From positions 45,811 through 109,810 of IMG/VR virus record IMGVR_UViG_3300046313_000683: 64,000 bases of DNA, one strand, 5' to 3'. Source of the DNA: a virus. The notes under the pieces were generated by a model. That model was not told where the DNA came from and searched no databases. It saw nothing but the letters and a program-made list of their open reading frames with translations. Positions 33,434-42,132 of this stretch are shown one piece after another (positions within the stretch are counted from its first letter, which is position 1; each line of letters begins with the position of its first letter). Both the position numbers and the translations under genes were made by a program.

Positions 33434-33976
33434 TTACACAGACTTACGACACTGCTCGAGGATCTGTCCTAATTTATTCTGACCCAACCAGAACTGTGGG
33501 TATAGAATATTATCATCAAGCATATTAAGACCACAGCCGAAATAAATGTCGTGTTTAGAGGCGTATACTAATCGTTTAGAGCCTGTCATCTTCAGTGCTT
33601 CTCTGACAACCTTATTTTGTTTGATTTTCACACTAGTAACGAGTTGCATCGATTGGTGTTCATATCTGCGCCACGCATTGTTATTAAATCGAGCAATCTG
33701 CACCGCGCGAGCAGACTTTGCAGATGGTGCATGAGCAATTTGTGCCATTGCTCCACGATCTTGAAAGGCCATTGCGCGCAGATACTGAAGTGCATGATCA
33801 GCAGACGAGAATGTAATTCCTTCCAACTCAACACAACATGAGTATCCAATACTTAATGGGTTGAGGTGGTCGTCAAATACAATCACACTATCAGTCATAC
33901 GGATCCCATTTTGCCGATCTTCGACGATTTTCTGCATATTTTGAAATACGTTTGCGAAATTTTGATTTACCGTCAT
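33434..33976 (-). CDS. NADAR-domain N-glycosidase
   Basis: 180 aa, ATG 33976 with GGAGG 10 nt upstream. Shows the YbiA/NADAR order: NPLSIGYSCCVELEGITFSSADHALQYLRAMAF, SAKSARAVQIARF, MQLVTSVKIKQNKVVREALKMTGSKRLVYAS and QFWLGQNKLGQILEQCR. NADAR proteins act on ADP-ribosylated or riboflavin-precursor N-glycosidic bonds; phage and TA-linked forms reverse guanine ADP-ribosylation of DNA. A counter-defence role is plausible next to the macro-like and Nudix genes. The first 25 residues are extra. Confidence 0.8.
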   Translation of the reverse strand: MTVNQNFANVFQNMQKIVEDRQNGIRMTDSVIVFDDHLNPLSIGYSCCVELEGITFSSADHALQYLRAMAFQDRGAMAQIAHAPSAKSARAVQIARFNNNAWRRYEHQSMQLVTSVKIKQNKVVREALKMTGSKRLVYASKHDIYFGCGLNMLDDNILYPQFWLGQNKLGQILEQCRKSV

Positions 33977-33978
33977 TG

Positions 33979-34560
33979 TTATACCCCTCCTCGCGGGTGT
34001 GTTCTTAAATGTTTTGATTTACTCATCAATAACTCCATCTGGTCTGACAAGATGTTGCGATTGGACAGTAGCAACATTTCCCATCTTGAAGGCACAAAAG
34101 GTAAGTATCGTAGAGGCATGTCTGCCTGTTCTGGGGTGCGGTTGCCTTTAACGTCGTTACAGTGGTAGCAAGCAGTCACCAAGTTAGTCCAGGTAGACTT
34201 GCCACCTTGTGCACGTGGGATGACGTGTTCTTGCTCCAACTGACGTTCGTCATATTTTACTCCACAGTACGCACACGTGCATTGATCACGGGAAAACAAC
34301 ATACGACGAGAGAGTACCGGGGTGCGCTCCTTGCCAACTAAGTGCTCCGTACCTTTGATTGCGACAATGCTACGAACAGTAATCTCACTCTGCAGACCAG
34401 AGGTTCGTTGAATTCCACCACGCATGGTGTAAGTAAAGTCACCAATGTCCCACGCAATCTTATCTTTCGCATAGTATTCAACTACCTTTTCAAGGTCTTC
34501 CCATCGTCGAGGTACCCCAGCCATATCCAGGGTCAGGATTTTTGTATTAATGTTCATCAT
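33979..34560 (-). CDS. HNH endonuclease
   Basis: About 193 aa from ATG 34560 (in-frame sequence further upstream overlaps the deaminase gene). HNH motif: [59 protein letters not shown], with both CxxC pairs and the EHVIPR His. T4-type phages carry such enzymes as homing endonucleases or packaging-linked nickases. Free-standing between deaminase and NADAR genes. Confidence 0.88.
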   Translation of the reverse strand: MMNINTKILTLDMAGVPRRWEDLEKVVEYYAKDKIAWDIGDFTYTMRGGIQRTSGLQSEITVRSIVAIKGTEHLVGKERTPVLSRRMLFSRDQCTCAYCGVKYDERQLEQEHVIPRAQGGKSTWTNLVTACYHCNDVKGNRTPEQADMPLRYLPFVPSRWEMLLLSNRNILSDQMELLMSKSKHLRTHPRGGV

Positions 34561-34570
34561 ATAAAAGTAA

Positions 34571-34589
34571 AGGGTGCTTTTGGCACCCT
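34571..34589 (-). terminator. Hairpin between deaminase and HNH genes
   Basis: AGGGTGC-CAAAA-GCACCCT on the minus strand, followed by TTACTTTTAT; a probable weak terminator that also lies in the HNH leader. Confidence 0.55.
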
Positions 34590-34630
34590 GTAGTATTGCG
34601 TATTCGCTTGAAACTATACAGCACCAGGTG

Positions 34631-35062
34631 CTACTGTATTCGCTCGTGGGCGTACCCACATTCTGTTGTGTAAAAAATATCAGTGATTCCAACAGCAACA
34701 GCAGCACCCATGCACGCTGCACAAGGTCTACACATTCCGTAAGAAGACTCTTTGCCACCCACTCGTGCAACATACAACGATGCACCTGTTAGGTCAATAC
34801 GCTTATTTATGGCTAACTTAATTGCTGCCATTTCTGCGTGTAGAGTGTGGGTGATTCCGTCATGGATGTGCATGTCAAATCGCCGCTTGTTGTGGTGATA
34901 TTGGAGTGGGTTGGATTTTTTACTGTTACACCCATCGTAAGTATTTCCACGTTTGTCAACAACAGTAGCCCCAATCTTGATGTTTTTGACACCATATGTG
35001 CTAGTATGAGCAAGGCCCAACGCACGATTGAAGTACTTTAGGTCTCGTTTGCGAAATTGCAT
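34631..35062 (-). CDS. Cytidine/dCMP deaminase-family protein
   Basis: 143 aa from ATG 35062, 1 nt after the upstream TGA; the ORF extends upstream but that part lies in the previous gene. Zinc motif HAEMAAIK (His and catalytic Glu) and [12 protein letters not shown] (two Cys) are intact. Length and the long basic stretch before HAE suggest a phage deoxycytidylate or free-nucleoside deaminase; an RNA/tRNA substrate cannot be excluded. Confidence 0.8.
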   Translation of the reverse strand: MQFRKRDLKYFNRALGLAHTSTYGVKNIKIGATVVDKRGNTYDGCNSKKSNPLQYHHNKRRFDMHIHDGITHTLHAEMAAIKLAINKRIDLTGASLYVARVGGKESSYGMCRPCAACMGAAVAVGITDIFYTTECGYAHERIQ

Positions 35063-35063
35063 T

Positions 35064-36092
35064 TCAGTGAACCGTTTCACCCCAGAACGCACGATCCGGA
35101 TCGTTGAATGTATTAGTTGTAGTGAAGATTTCTTCACTAGAAATGTTCGACTGCCGCTTTTTATCAAAAATACACGACACGGCAAATGCTTTCAATTTAT
35201 TCGATGGTGTGTTATCACTGTGGTGGGTGGATAGTTCGGTTGCAATGTTCATTGCATCATATACCGACATAGGTACTGGAATACGTTTCACATCATTAGT
35301 AGTGAGTGATTTGGGCAATTGAACTTCTTTGATAAACGACATTTTATCCATCAAGTTTGACAAGAACTTGGCACTGGCTGCTGTCAGTTTTTCATCATCT
35401 GTAAGACGTCGAGAAATTTCTGCTTCCAAAAAGCGAGCATCTGCTAGCGATGCGCGTTCTTCTGGCATATCATTCAACCGACCTGTTACTGTAGTGCGGA
35501 AGATGTGTTTCAGAACGTCGTTGCTGATAGCCATATTGGCTTGCCAATCTGAAATCAACGGAATGCTACGGGACATTACTGTACCTTTACCAAAAATCAT
35601 CTGATTAGCGCACAGTGCTCGCATCATCTCGAAATGAGAATCAATCTCTGGTGAGAAGGCACTCCAACGGAAACCGACGTCAACATCAAATACTCCACCC
35701 TTCGCAAATGCTTCGTGTTCAAATTGGGCAGTGCGGTTACGTGGAACAAGGACATTACCTTGTTTCAAAAAACCAATACGAGCTGTTAACTCAGCTAGGG
35801 CGGCTGGGTTGTGGACAAATCCCACATACGAGTTGGGACGGTAGTCAACTACTTGATCATCAGCCATGTGAAAGAGACCATTCTCATACTGCTTTAGTAC
35901 TTGAACTGGATCAACTCCAATTGCTACCTGACGAGCTTCACTTGACGAGGAAGCGAATGGTACATCGAAAGACTTATCAACTTTCATTCCGATCAATCCC
36001 TTATCGTTCATGATGGGAGAAATTAACTTGCTGCGGACGATACGAGATTCGCTAACAGGAGCAGAAACCAGGTGAGGGGTACGAACGATCAT
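35064..36092 (-). CDS. Conserved phage protein, DUF932-like
   Basis: 342 aa from ATG 36092, with AGGAG upstream. The central FRWSAFSPEIDSHFEMMRALCANQMIFGKG and the following basic helical part resemble DUF932 phage/plasmid proteins (RxxCxNG-type block). DUF932 proteins are often near recombination genes; function unknown. Ends one base before the deaminase start, so the two are coupled. Confidence 0.5.
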   Translation of the reverse strand: MIVRTPHLVSAPVSESRIVRSKLISPIMNDKGLIGMKVDKSFDVPFASSSSEARQVAIGVDPVQVLKQYENGLFHMADDQVVDYRPNSYVGFVHNPAALAELTARIGFLKQGNVLVPRNRTAQFEHEAFAKGGVFDVDVGFRWSAFSPEIDSHFEMMRALCANQMIFGKGTVMSRSIPLISDWQANMAISNDVLKHIFRTTVTGRLNDMPEERASLADARFLEAEISRRLTDDEKLTAASAKFLSNLMDKMSFIKEVQLPKSLTTNDVKRIPVPMSVYDAMNIATELSTHHSDNTPSNKLKAFAVSCIFDKKRQSNISSEEIFTTTNTFNDPDRAFWGETVH

Positions 36093-36155
36093 TTTGAGAA
36101 CTCCTAAAAGATTGATCAATTATATGGATTTTGAAAAAGGGGGCAACACACGTAG

Positions 36156-37187
36156 TTATACGAACTGAACTACCGCCATACCGTTGAACTGTTTGCGAGC
36201 AGAATACACAACCTCATTCTTCGATAGATCTACAGCACCGTCAGCTAGTTCCTCACCCTCCCCAATTACCGCAGCGCTGCGGGTGCAACCTTTAGACAAT
36301 AGCATTCTAATTGCTTCTTTCAATGTAATGAACTGATCGAGCGTAGTCACACGTTGGTGCAATCCAATTAACCAAGCCAGTGTTTGTGAGAATGTCAATG
36401 GCGCAGGACAAGTCATCTGCACTGTTGGAGTTAATTCCCCGAGATTGAATGTACCGTGCTCAATCATCAGTAACGGCAGACCTAGCGGCTCAATTGCCTC
36501 AAAGTCGAACGCATCAGCTAATCGACCTGCTGCGTAATTAACAAAGCGTAGATTGACAAAGCGAATTGCATCAATCATAGCCATTGAGTCAAATACAGCA
36601 GCTGTACTAGCACTGACATCATCTACCACTAACTGCAAAAAACTACCAGCAGCTGATGTACAAGGGGCAGTAGCGACCCAATTGTGTCCGTTCTTGTAAG
36701 CAAAGCAAGCACGTGCTGGATTTGTCCATGCGATATCATTTAAGTGGTACAAATCAAAACAAGCGCTTAACTTAACCACACCGTAGTTACGATCAAATAC
36801 TTCTGGCCCAGCATCTAGCGCGTAGACGTATTGACCATCGAAGTAAGCATCTGTTGGGGGTTTAAATGCTGTGACATTAATTTCGATCAGACTCTTCCAC
36901 TGGTTCTTGCGAGCAGATAGTAGAGCGTTTTTATCAGGACACTCAGCACATACAATGCGAGCACCCACCCAAGCTACGCAGATTGGGTGAGGAGTGGCAA
37001 ACCTCGCCACTTTGCCGATTGATTTACGCAGACGATACGAAATGCTAGATGGTAGTGGGTACTTCACTGCTTCACCATCACGAACCAAAGTAATAGTACA
37101 GTCTATGTTAGCCTGTGAAATGTGAGTTACATGGGCGTACTCAAATTTAACTAAGTCGAGGATAGGGAAGTGTTTGTTTGAAATCAT
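36156..37187 (-). CDS. Conserved hypothetical phage protein
   Basis: 343 aa, ATG 37187. Mixed alpha/beta with several Cys and a long hydrophobic centre, no catalytic motif recognised. It lies between the SF2 helicase and the DUF932-like gene in one direction. Function unknown. Confidence 0.6.
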   Translation of the reverse strand: MISNKHFPILDLVKFEYAHVTHISQANIDCTITLVRDGEAVKYPLPSSISYRLRKSIGKVARFATPHPICVAWVGARIVCAECPDKNALLSARKNQWKSLIEINVTAFKPPTDAYFDGQYVYALDAGPEVFDRNYGVVKLSACFDLYHLNDIAWTNPARACFAYKNGHNWVATAPCTSAAGSFLQLVVDDVSASTAAVFDSMAMIDAIRFVNLRFVNYAAGRLADAFDFEAIEPLGLPLLMIEHGTFNLGELTPTVQMTCPAPLTFSQTLAWLIGLHQRVTTLDQFITLKEAIRMLLSKGCTRSAAVIGEGEELADGAVDLSKNEVVYSARKQFNGMAVVQFV

Positions 37188-37218
37188 GCGAGTACTATAT
37201 TAGAAATGTTGGTTGGGG

Positions 37219-39363
37219 TCAAACAACAGTGTGGTGACGCCACTGTTGGCGAACTTTGTACCAGATTTCATGCAGCTGCGGCTTCAGTATATCACTAGCT
37301 GTAATGTTGCTGTTGGATAGTGGGTTAATAATCTCATAGATGTGAGATTCGCAATCATTCCGTGCCGAGCGTCCAATAACTTGCGATAGCAGTGGCAAGC
37401 TTTGTGTAGTACGCCCAATAATCACACTCTCACAACCCTTGACATCTGTACCTTCACCAATTTTATTGCATGACACTACAAACTGCACTGCACCTTTTTC
37501 GAAATTAGCCAGTTCTTCGTTCAGTGTTTTTTCCTTGATATTGACAAGAGCAACTGCTGTCAGTCCCAGCTTTTCGAGACGAGAGGTGACGTCAATCGCT
37601 TCCTGCTTTGTGCGGACGAATACCATCGTCTGACCGAGCACACTTTGTTTGAGGTTGATGATATCCATCACCATGTCAACGTGCTCACGGGCTGGGGAGT
37701 CAATGAATGAATATAGGTGACTATCCGCAAGGTAACCAGCTGCGACAGCGTCTTCACGAGAGATCGTTTCGACGAATTTCGAGAATTTGCACAATACTCC
37801 ATCCGCTCTCAACGGAGTTGCTGTAAGACCAATGATCGGTTTGGCGCTAATTTGCTCTAGCTTATATTGAAATGTCAGGCAACTCTCGTGATGACACTCA
37901 TCCAAAATGGCAATATCCCAACAGAGATCCTTTGGTACGTCACTGAACGTAGATAGTGTATTAAACACGACAACACTGTCGCAAGTACCTGTGAACCCCA
38001 CTTGAAATGGCGTATTTTTGTGGTCTTTGATCACGGTAATGCCTGCAGCGCTGTATGAGTCTTCAGCTTGCTTCAGTAAACGATGCCTATGAGCAATCAT
38101 TAGGACGCGGAGAGGTTGACCAACTGGAATACCAAGAATGGTACGTAATTCGGATGCGACCATGATAATACCAGCGGTAAGTGTTTTACCGCTATTGTGG
38201 GTTACGAAAAAATTTCCCATAACATAGAGATTATCCCCATCAACAGTAAACCCATAATATTGTTCAATACCTACAGGCACGACCTCAAAACTCGTTTTAA
38301 GAACATCCTTACGCTGTGCTCGTGCAGTTAATTGTTTCCTCGCTAATCGAGTGGGGATGAGTTCTTGACCCGCACCTGATATATGCATTGTGTAGCATAT
38401 GTAATTATTCTTACGAGCATATACTTTAATATTGCACCGAAAGCCCAAACTACGAGCCACAAATTGCACATCTTGCGCTAGTTGTTTGCTAACTGTTGTA
38501 TACTCTACTGTGTTTTTTGAGACAGAACCGTCTGTATCAATCAGTCCAGCAAGCAACTGCAAGCGCTGTTCTACACTACCAATTTTGTAAACAGGTGGAA
38601 TGAATTTATGATGAGAAGTGACCCCAAATAAGCTTAACTGTTTAAGCTCATTCCTCCAAAGATTATCTCCCACACGACCTGTACCAGCAGGGAAATACAC
38701 AGACGCTTTATTTGGAGTATGCATTTCACGTTTTATCGTGCGGAGTTTGTGTAGATCATTAAATGTTGTCAACTCTGTTGCAATTTCAGCATCCATGGTA
38801 GTAATGCTAACACCCGAGCGACTACTTCCATCCCCGAGGTATACTCCCATTAAATATGCTGGGATTTTATGATTTTGTTCAGTAAATTCTAATTTGTTAG
38901 CTAGATATGCTTTATGCAATCGTTTTTTGTCAGTAGACCACCTCAAATAATCAGTAACAGTAACATTAACAACTTCAGTTCCTGTTAAAAAACAAGGGCT
39001 TTGTCGCCATTTACTCGTACCTTCATTAACGGTTTTTAGCGAAAGTACGTGACCACCATTGACTCTAAACACGTCACCAGACTTAGGTACGATATCATAC
39101 ATCTGCTCAGTACCTCGAGCCAACTGCAATACATTACGAGGCTGATTGTCAGGGCCCATCAATCTATCACCCACTACAACATCCTGCACAGCTTTGATTG
39201 ACCCGTCATACATTAAAATTTTCGTATCAACTGCATGGCAACCTGTCGGTAACACAACACAGATTCGACTGTGACCATCTTTGAGTGCTTGCAATACCTC
39301 ATTGCGAGCTAGTACCTGATATACACGCGCGTCACGACCACCAAATTGGACTGGGGTTGTCAT
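37219..39363 (-). CDS. SF2 helicase (UvsW/RAD-like) interrupted by an intein
   Basis: 714-codon precursor, ATG 39363 with AAGGA upstream. The N-extein is the first 41 residues, ending VVLPTG; the C-extein starts SGKTLTAG, so splicing rebuilds the Walker A LPTGSGKT. The mature helicase (about 365 aa) has Walker B ILDECHHES (DECH box), LTATP motif III, and C-terminal motif VI QVIGRSARN. UvsW-type helicases handle recombination and origin R-loops in T4. The precursor cannot bind ATP properly until the intein is removed. Confidence 0.9.
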   Translation of the reverse strand: MTTPVQFGGRDARVYQVLARNEVLQALKDGHSRICVVLPTGCHAVDTKILMYDGSIKAVQDVVVGDRLMGPDNQPRNVLQLARGTEQMYDIVPKSGDVFRVNGGHVLSLKTVNEGTSKWRQSPCFLTGTEVVNVTVTDYLRWSTDKKRLHKAYLANKLEFTEQNHKIPAYLMGVYLGDGSSRSGVSITTMDAEIATELTTFNDLHKLRTIKREMHTPNKASVYFPAGTGRVGDNLWRNELKQLSLFGVTSHHKFIPPVYKIGSVEQRLQLLAGLIDTDGSVSKNTVEYTTVSKQLAQDVQFVARSLGFRCNIKVYARKNNYICYTMHISGAGQELIPTRLARKQLTARAQRKDVLKTSFEVVPVGIEQYYGFTVDGDNLYVMGNFFVTHNSGKTLTAGIIMVASELRTILGIPVGQPLRVLMIAHRHRLLKQAEDSYSAAGITVIKDHKNTPFQVGFTGTCDSVVVFNTLSTFSDVPKDLCWDIAILDECHHESCLTFQYKLEQISAKPIIGLTATPLRADGVLCKFSKFVETISREDAVAAGYLADSHLYSFIDSPAREHVDMVMDIINLKQSVLGQTMVFVRTKQEAIDVTSRLEKLGLTAVALVNIKEKTLNEELANFEKGAVQFVVSCNKIGEGTDVKGCESVIIGRTTQSLPLLSQVIGRSARNDCESHIYEIINPLSNSNITASDILKPQLHEIWYKVRQQWRHHTVV
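38194..39240 (-). other. Intein with LAGLIDADG homing endonuclease
   Basis: 349 residues (42-390 of the precursor). First residue Cys, ends VTHN with the next extein residue Ser: a standard class 1 intein. Block B-like GHVLSL and two LAGLIDADG helices (LMGVYLGDG near residue 171, LAGLIDTDG near 271) indicate an active-type endonuclease. Insertion exactly in the P-loop is typical for inteins in ATPases. Confidence 0.92.
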
Positions 39364-39390
39364 ATAATCCTTTTAAGTAAGGATAGTAGT

Positions 39391-39573
39391 TTAGTTGAAT
39401 ACCTGGTTGTGGACAACAGGGTCCAAATCACGTTCTTTCACATCATAGTAATCATACAGAGCACCAAATGCTTCCGCTGTCTCATAGGATGAAAATACTT
39501 CAACTGCGTTAGGAGCGTCCTCATTGAGATCGCTGACGATATTCCCTGCAACAACGATGAAAAGTTTGGTCAC
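39391..39573 (-). CDS. Small hypothetical protein, start uncertain
   Basis: About 60 aa from GTG 39573 (TTG 39585 also possible). Starts MTKLFIVVAG; acidic C-terminal half with many Tyr. Overlaps the end of the upstream membrane-protein gene if the TTG is used. Confidence 0.45.
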   Translation of the reverse strand: MTKLFIVVAGNIVSDLNEDAPNAVEVFSSYETAEAFGALYDYYDVKERDLDPVVHNQVFN

Positions 39574-39578
39574 TAAAA

Positions 39579-39773
39579 TTACCAAAGGATACCGATTGAA
39601 ATAGCAGCAAGTGTGATGATTAGGATTGTGTTGATTAGCACAATAGTTGCCACCCCAAAGCGGGCAAGCAATCGCCCTCTACGAAGTACTCGTCGCATTT
39701 GCTGCAAAAGGAATATTGTATTCAACCCACATTGAACAGCACAGTACAACAAGACACTTGATATTAGAATCAT
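39579..39773 (-). CDS. Small membrane protein
   Basis: 64 aa from ATG 39773. Two hydrophobic helices (MILISSVLLYCAVQCGLNTIF and VATIVLINTILIITLAAISIGIL, shown in part) with a basic loop RRVLRRGRLLARFG between. A two-helix inner-membrane protein; could be a holin-like candidate but nothing specific supports that. Confidence 0.55.
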   Translation of the reverse strand: MILISSVLLYCAVQCGLNTIFLLQQMRRVLRRGRLLARFGVATIVLINTILIITLAAISIGILW

Positions 39774-39837
39774 ATCGATCAAAAGTTTAATTCACTACGA
39801 TTACCATATAGTTCTTTTTAAAAGGTCGATACATTAA

Positions 39838-39858
39838 AAAACCCGCCTAAGCGGGTCA
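39838..39858 (-). terminator. Rho-independent terminator
   Basis: Minus strand ACCCGC-TTAG-GCGGGT followed by TTTTTT, directly after the stop of the 39861-40988 gene. Confidence 0.85.
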
Positions 39859-39860
39859 TT

Positions 39861-40988
39861 TTAACGGGCGATGCCAACAGGGCCTGCCTGTTGGTGGTCA
39901 GCAGATGTTCGACCCTGCGGTACTGGAAGACCGCCAGACTGCGGCTGCTGTTCAGCAGGCGTTGCTTGAGCAGTAGCTTGTGTTTTGCCAAGATTGTACG
40001 CAGCTAGTAGTGCACTTTTTACACCACCTACAGAAACTTCTTTGAAGTCGAGGCTGTCACTATTGCGTGTGTCTAATGTTTTGAAGCCAAGATGGCGAGC
40101 GATTTCAGCAAGACCTTGTGGTAACGGACCTTCTGGAACATCTTCATCTTCGTCATCATAGTTAGCATCCTCCACGATTGCAGAAGAGTGAATCCAACCT
40201 TCACCAGATTCTTTGTTAAAACGCCCGTATACTTCACCGTCTCTCTTAGCTGTGTATTTACCATCGGCTGCACCTTGTGAATAAACTTCGAGACCTGCTT
40301 TAGCTGCTGCAGCTTTCCAGTCAGCTAAATCACCATATGGTGTGTTGCTACCAGTAGCTTCTTTTACACTTTTTTTAGCAGCTTCTAGCTTCTTTTCAGC
40401 AGCGGCTTTCTCTTTTGCTCGTTGGATGATTTTCTGGCCGTAGCGTTGCATAGTGTTAGTTGCTTCTTTAACAGAAGGCTTGGCGTATACACGGTACGTG
40501 TGGTCGCCTTCACCATCAATGCTGTGGTGACCGATTTGTTTACCAGCTTTGTCGTAATATGGAGTATTGCCAGATGAGTTGCGATCACCCTTGGCGATTG
40601 GTCCGTGGATTTCTTCAGCCTTGGATTTAAACCTGTCGTGTGAAGTTCTTCCGAAAAAGTAGTGATCTTCAGCTTCATTAATCTCCGTACTCTCATTCGC
40701 CCGGAGATTATCATAATCAGACACGTAACTAACTGCAAATCCGTTTGCATCGCCGCCAAGTTCTCTCGCTTTCACTCTAGCTTTAAGTTCACTCATTGGA
40801 CCAGCAACTTCTTTGTCATTTGCATTAGTTACGTACCAACCAACTTCATTAGCAGCTTCACTAAGCTTTTTAGCTGTATATTTACCATCAGCTGAGTCCA
40901 AAGTACTCGACTCGGGTTTTGGCAGCAGTTGAGCTTCGGTGAGAGTGACACCAGCCATTAGAGAAAGACGTTGAAGTAGTGAGGACAT
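39861..40988 (-). CDS. Repetitive virion-internal-type protein
   Basis: 375 aa, ATG 40988. N-terminus MSSLLQRLSLMAGVTLTEAQ ends in LTE-A, the prohead-protease-like site. The body holds repeats DGKYTAKKLSEAANEVGWYV and DGKYTAKRDGEVYGRF, a Lys/Ala-rich helix and a Pro/Gln-rich tail. Composition resembles T4 internal or core proteins. Own terminator follows. Function inferred only. Confidence 0.55.
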   Translation of the reverse strand: MSSLLQRLSLMAGVTLTEAQLLPKPESSTLDSADGKYTAKKLSEAANEVGWYVTNANDKEVAGPMSELKARVKARELGGDANGFAVSYVSDYDNLRANESTEINEAEDHYFFGRTSHDRFKSKAEEIHGPIAKGDRNSSGNTPYYDKAGKQIGHHSIDGEGDHTYRVYAKPSVKEATNTMQRYGQKIIQRAKEKAAAEKKLEAAKKSVKEATGSNTPYGDLADWKAAAAKAGLEVYSQGAADGKYTAKRDGEVYGRFNKESGEGWIHSSAIVEDANYDDEDEDVPEGPLPQGLAEIARHLGFKTLDTRNSDSLDFKEVSVGGVKSALLAAYNLGKTQATAQATPAEQQPQSGGLPVPQGRTSADHQQAGPVGIAR

Positions 40989-41067
40989 ATTAGTGGGAGA
41001 GTTGTTTAGACTATTTAGTAGTAAGTAAGCATACCCACTGCCAATAGTGTTGGCAAGTGATACGAAA

Positions 41068-41147
41068 TGGACCGCCGGACAGGATTCGAACCTGCATGTT
41101 ATCCAGTTAGCTTTCTCCTATTTCGAGGACAGGCGGCGTACCGGCGG
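41068..41147 (-). tRNA. tRNA-like RNA, anticodon unclear, CCA encoded
   Basis: Acceptor CCGCCGG/CCGGCGG, T arm GCAGG-TTCGAAT-CCTGT, discriminator T and CCA. The middle has a TCCT-CGAAAT-AGGA hairpin (6-nt loop) and AGCTAACTGGATAAC, which looks like a D arm but lies next to the T arm. The D arm is not where expected. Confidence 0.5.
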
Positions 41148-41154
41148 ATATGAA

Positions 41155-41246
41155 TGGTGGTAGAAGAGGGATTCGAACCCTCGTGCCCCCTTCGGAGCGC
41201 AGTTCTTAGCAGGAACGCACAATAAGCCTAACTCTGTCATTCCACC
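41155..41246 (-). tRNA. tRNA-Ser (GCT), CCA encoded
   Basis: Acceptor GGTGGAA/TTCTACC, anticodon GTTC-CTGCTAA-GAAC (GCT), long variable arm, T arm GAGGG-TTCGAAT-CCCTC, A and CCA. Confidence 0.9.
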
Positions 41247-41277
41247 ATATTCTGTAAATTTGCGTGTGTTTATTTAT

Positions 41278-41354
41278 TGGTACGACCGAGAGGATTTGAA
41301 CCTCCATACTCAGCACTCGCAATGCTGGTCATTATCCAGTTATGATACAGTCGT
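41278..41354 (-). tRNA. tRNA-Arg (GCG), CCA encoded
   Basis: Acceptor ACGACTG/CGGTCGT, D stem TCAT/ATGA with GG, anticodon CAGCA-TTGCGAG-TGCTG (GCG), T arm GGAGG-TTCAAAT-CCTCT, A and CCA. Confidence 0.88.
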
Positions 41355-41363
41355 GTAAATGTG

Positions 41364-41437
41364 TGGTGCTCTGTGGGAGAATCGGACTCCCGTCTATTCC
41401 TTACCAAAGAATTATTCTACCACTGAAATAACTGAGC
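41364..41437 (-). tRNA. tRNA-Thr (GGT), CCA encoded
   Basis: Acceptor GCTCAGT/ACAGAGC (one mismatch), anticodon ATTCT-TTGGTAA-GGAAT (GGT), T arm GGGAG-TCCGATT-CTCCC, CCA. Confidence 0.82.
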
Positions 41438-41444
41438 TTGAATT

Positions 41445-41518
41445 TGGTAGATCCTGACGGTACCGCCCCGCCGCAACCACCGTGTAAGGATGGAGTTCTT
41501 CTTTTAAACTAAGGATCT
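41445..41518 (-). tRNA. tRNA-Val (TAC), CCA encoded
   Basis: Acceptor AGATCCT/AGGATCT, anticodon CCATC-CTTACAC-GGTGG (TAC), T arm GGCGG-GGCGGTA-CCGTC, A and CCA. T loop has G54 and G58. Confidence 0.82.
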
Positions 41519-41528
41519 AGTGTGATGT

Positions 41529-41600
41529 GCCACCTGCCCGGCTCGAACGGGCCACCTCTGGATTACAAAACCAGTACTCTACCAGATGAGCTAAGGTGGC
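41529..41600 (-). tRNA. tRNA-Thr (TGT)
   Basis: Acceptor GCCACCT/AGGTGGC, D arm GCTC-ATCTGGTA-GAGT, anticodon loop TTTGTAA (TGT), T arm GCCCG-TTCGAGC-CGGGC. CCA not encoded. Confidence 0.9.
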
Positions 41601-41612
41601 TAAATTTTGTGT

Positions 41613-41757
41613 GCCCTGAGTCCGATTCGAACGGACGGTCTCTCGCTTACCTTTTGGAGTTATCCTCCTGGACAGGAGACTCGTGAGAATCTCCTGTGGA
41701 GAGAGGTCTGTATCCTCTCAGAAAAGGCGAGTGCATTATCCTCTTTGCTATCAGGGC
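41613..41757 (-). tRNA. tRNA with 73-nt insertion in the anticodon loop (possibly Lys, TTT)
   Basis: Acceptor GCCCTGA/TCAGGGC, T arm GTCCG-TTCGAAT-CGGAC and anticodon stem CTCGC/GCGAG are perfect, but the stem closes an 80-nt loop. Removing 41649-41721 would leave CTTTTAA, the usual Lys(TTT) loop; GGT (Thr) is an alternative. The insert itself folds: CCTTTT/AAAAGG closing stem, then GAGAGG/CCTCTC, CAGGAGA/TCTCCTG and GGAG/CTCC hairpins, a clover-leaf-like set. Far too small for a group I or II intron. Confidence 0.65.
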
Positions 41758-41830
41758 GTATAATCTTATATAGTCAAACTATTTCAGACCATTTAAAAGA
41801 ATTATCGCAGGGGACGAAAACTCTTATAGA

Positions 41831-41905
41831 TGGTGCCATTGTGGTGACCTGCCCACCACTCTCTTGATTACGAAACAAGTGTGTCGCTTTCTACACTTCA
41901 ATGGC
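41831..41905 (-). tRNA. tRNA-Thr (CGT), CCA encoded
   Basis: Acceptor GCCATTG/CAATGGC, D stem GTGT/ACAC, anticodon loop TTCGTAA (CGT), T arm TGGTG-GGCAGGT-CACCA (G54, G58), A and CCA. Confidence 0.8.
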
Positions 41906-41916
41906 ATTAACTGTGA

Positions 41917-42030
41917 AGCTGCTAGAGGATTCGAACCTCTCCGTCCCGTGTGGATTTACGCGTACAGTACGTACAACTGAATCGAACAGCTACTACCCTG
42001 TTCAGGACTCCCAACCCAGCAGGAGCAGCT
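41917..42030 (-). tRNA. tRNA-like RNA, 114 nt, anticodon unclear
   Basis: Acceptor AGCTGCT/AGCAGCT and T arm AGAGG-TTCGAAT-CCTCT are perfect; the middle is about 70 nt and contains several short hairpins (CAACTGAATCG region, TACGTACTGTACGCGTA). Probably another tRNA with inserted sequence. Confidence 0.5.
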
Positions 42031-42037
42031 ACATTTT

Positions 42038-42128
42038 TGGAGGAGTGTAGTGAAATCGAATCACAACCAACTTACGTCAGTTAACTGTTTTCCAAACAGC
42101 TGCCGAACCCTGTCGGTCTATACACTCC
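42038..42128 (-). tRNA. tRNA-Ser (GGA), CCA encoded
   Basis: Acceptor GGAGTGT/ACACTCC, anticodon GCTGT-TTGGAAA-ACAGT (GGA), variable arm AACT...AGTT, T arm GTGA-TTCGATT-TCAC, T and CCA. Confidence 0.85.
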
Positions 42129-42132
42129 AAAT

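Noticed and set aside
41649-41721. Group I or group II intron in the tRNA
   Set aside because: The insert is only 73 nt and has none of the conserved core elements.
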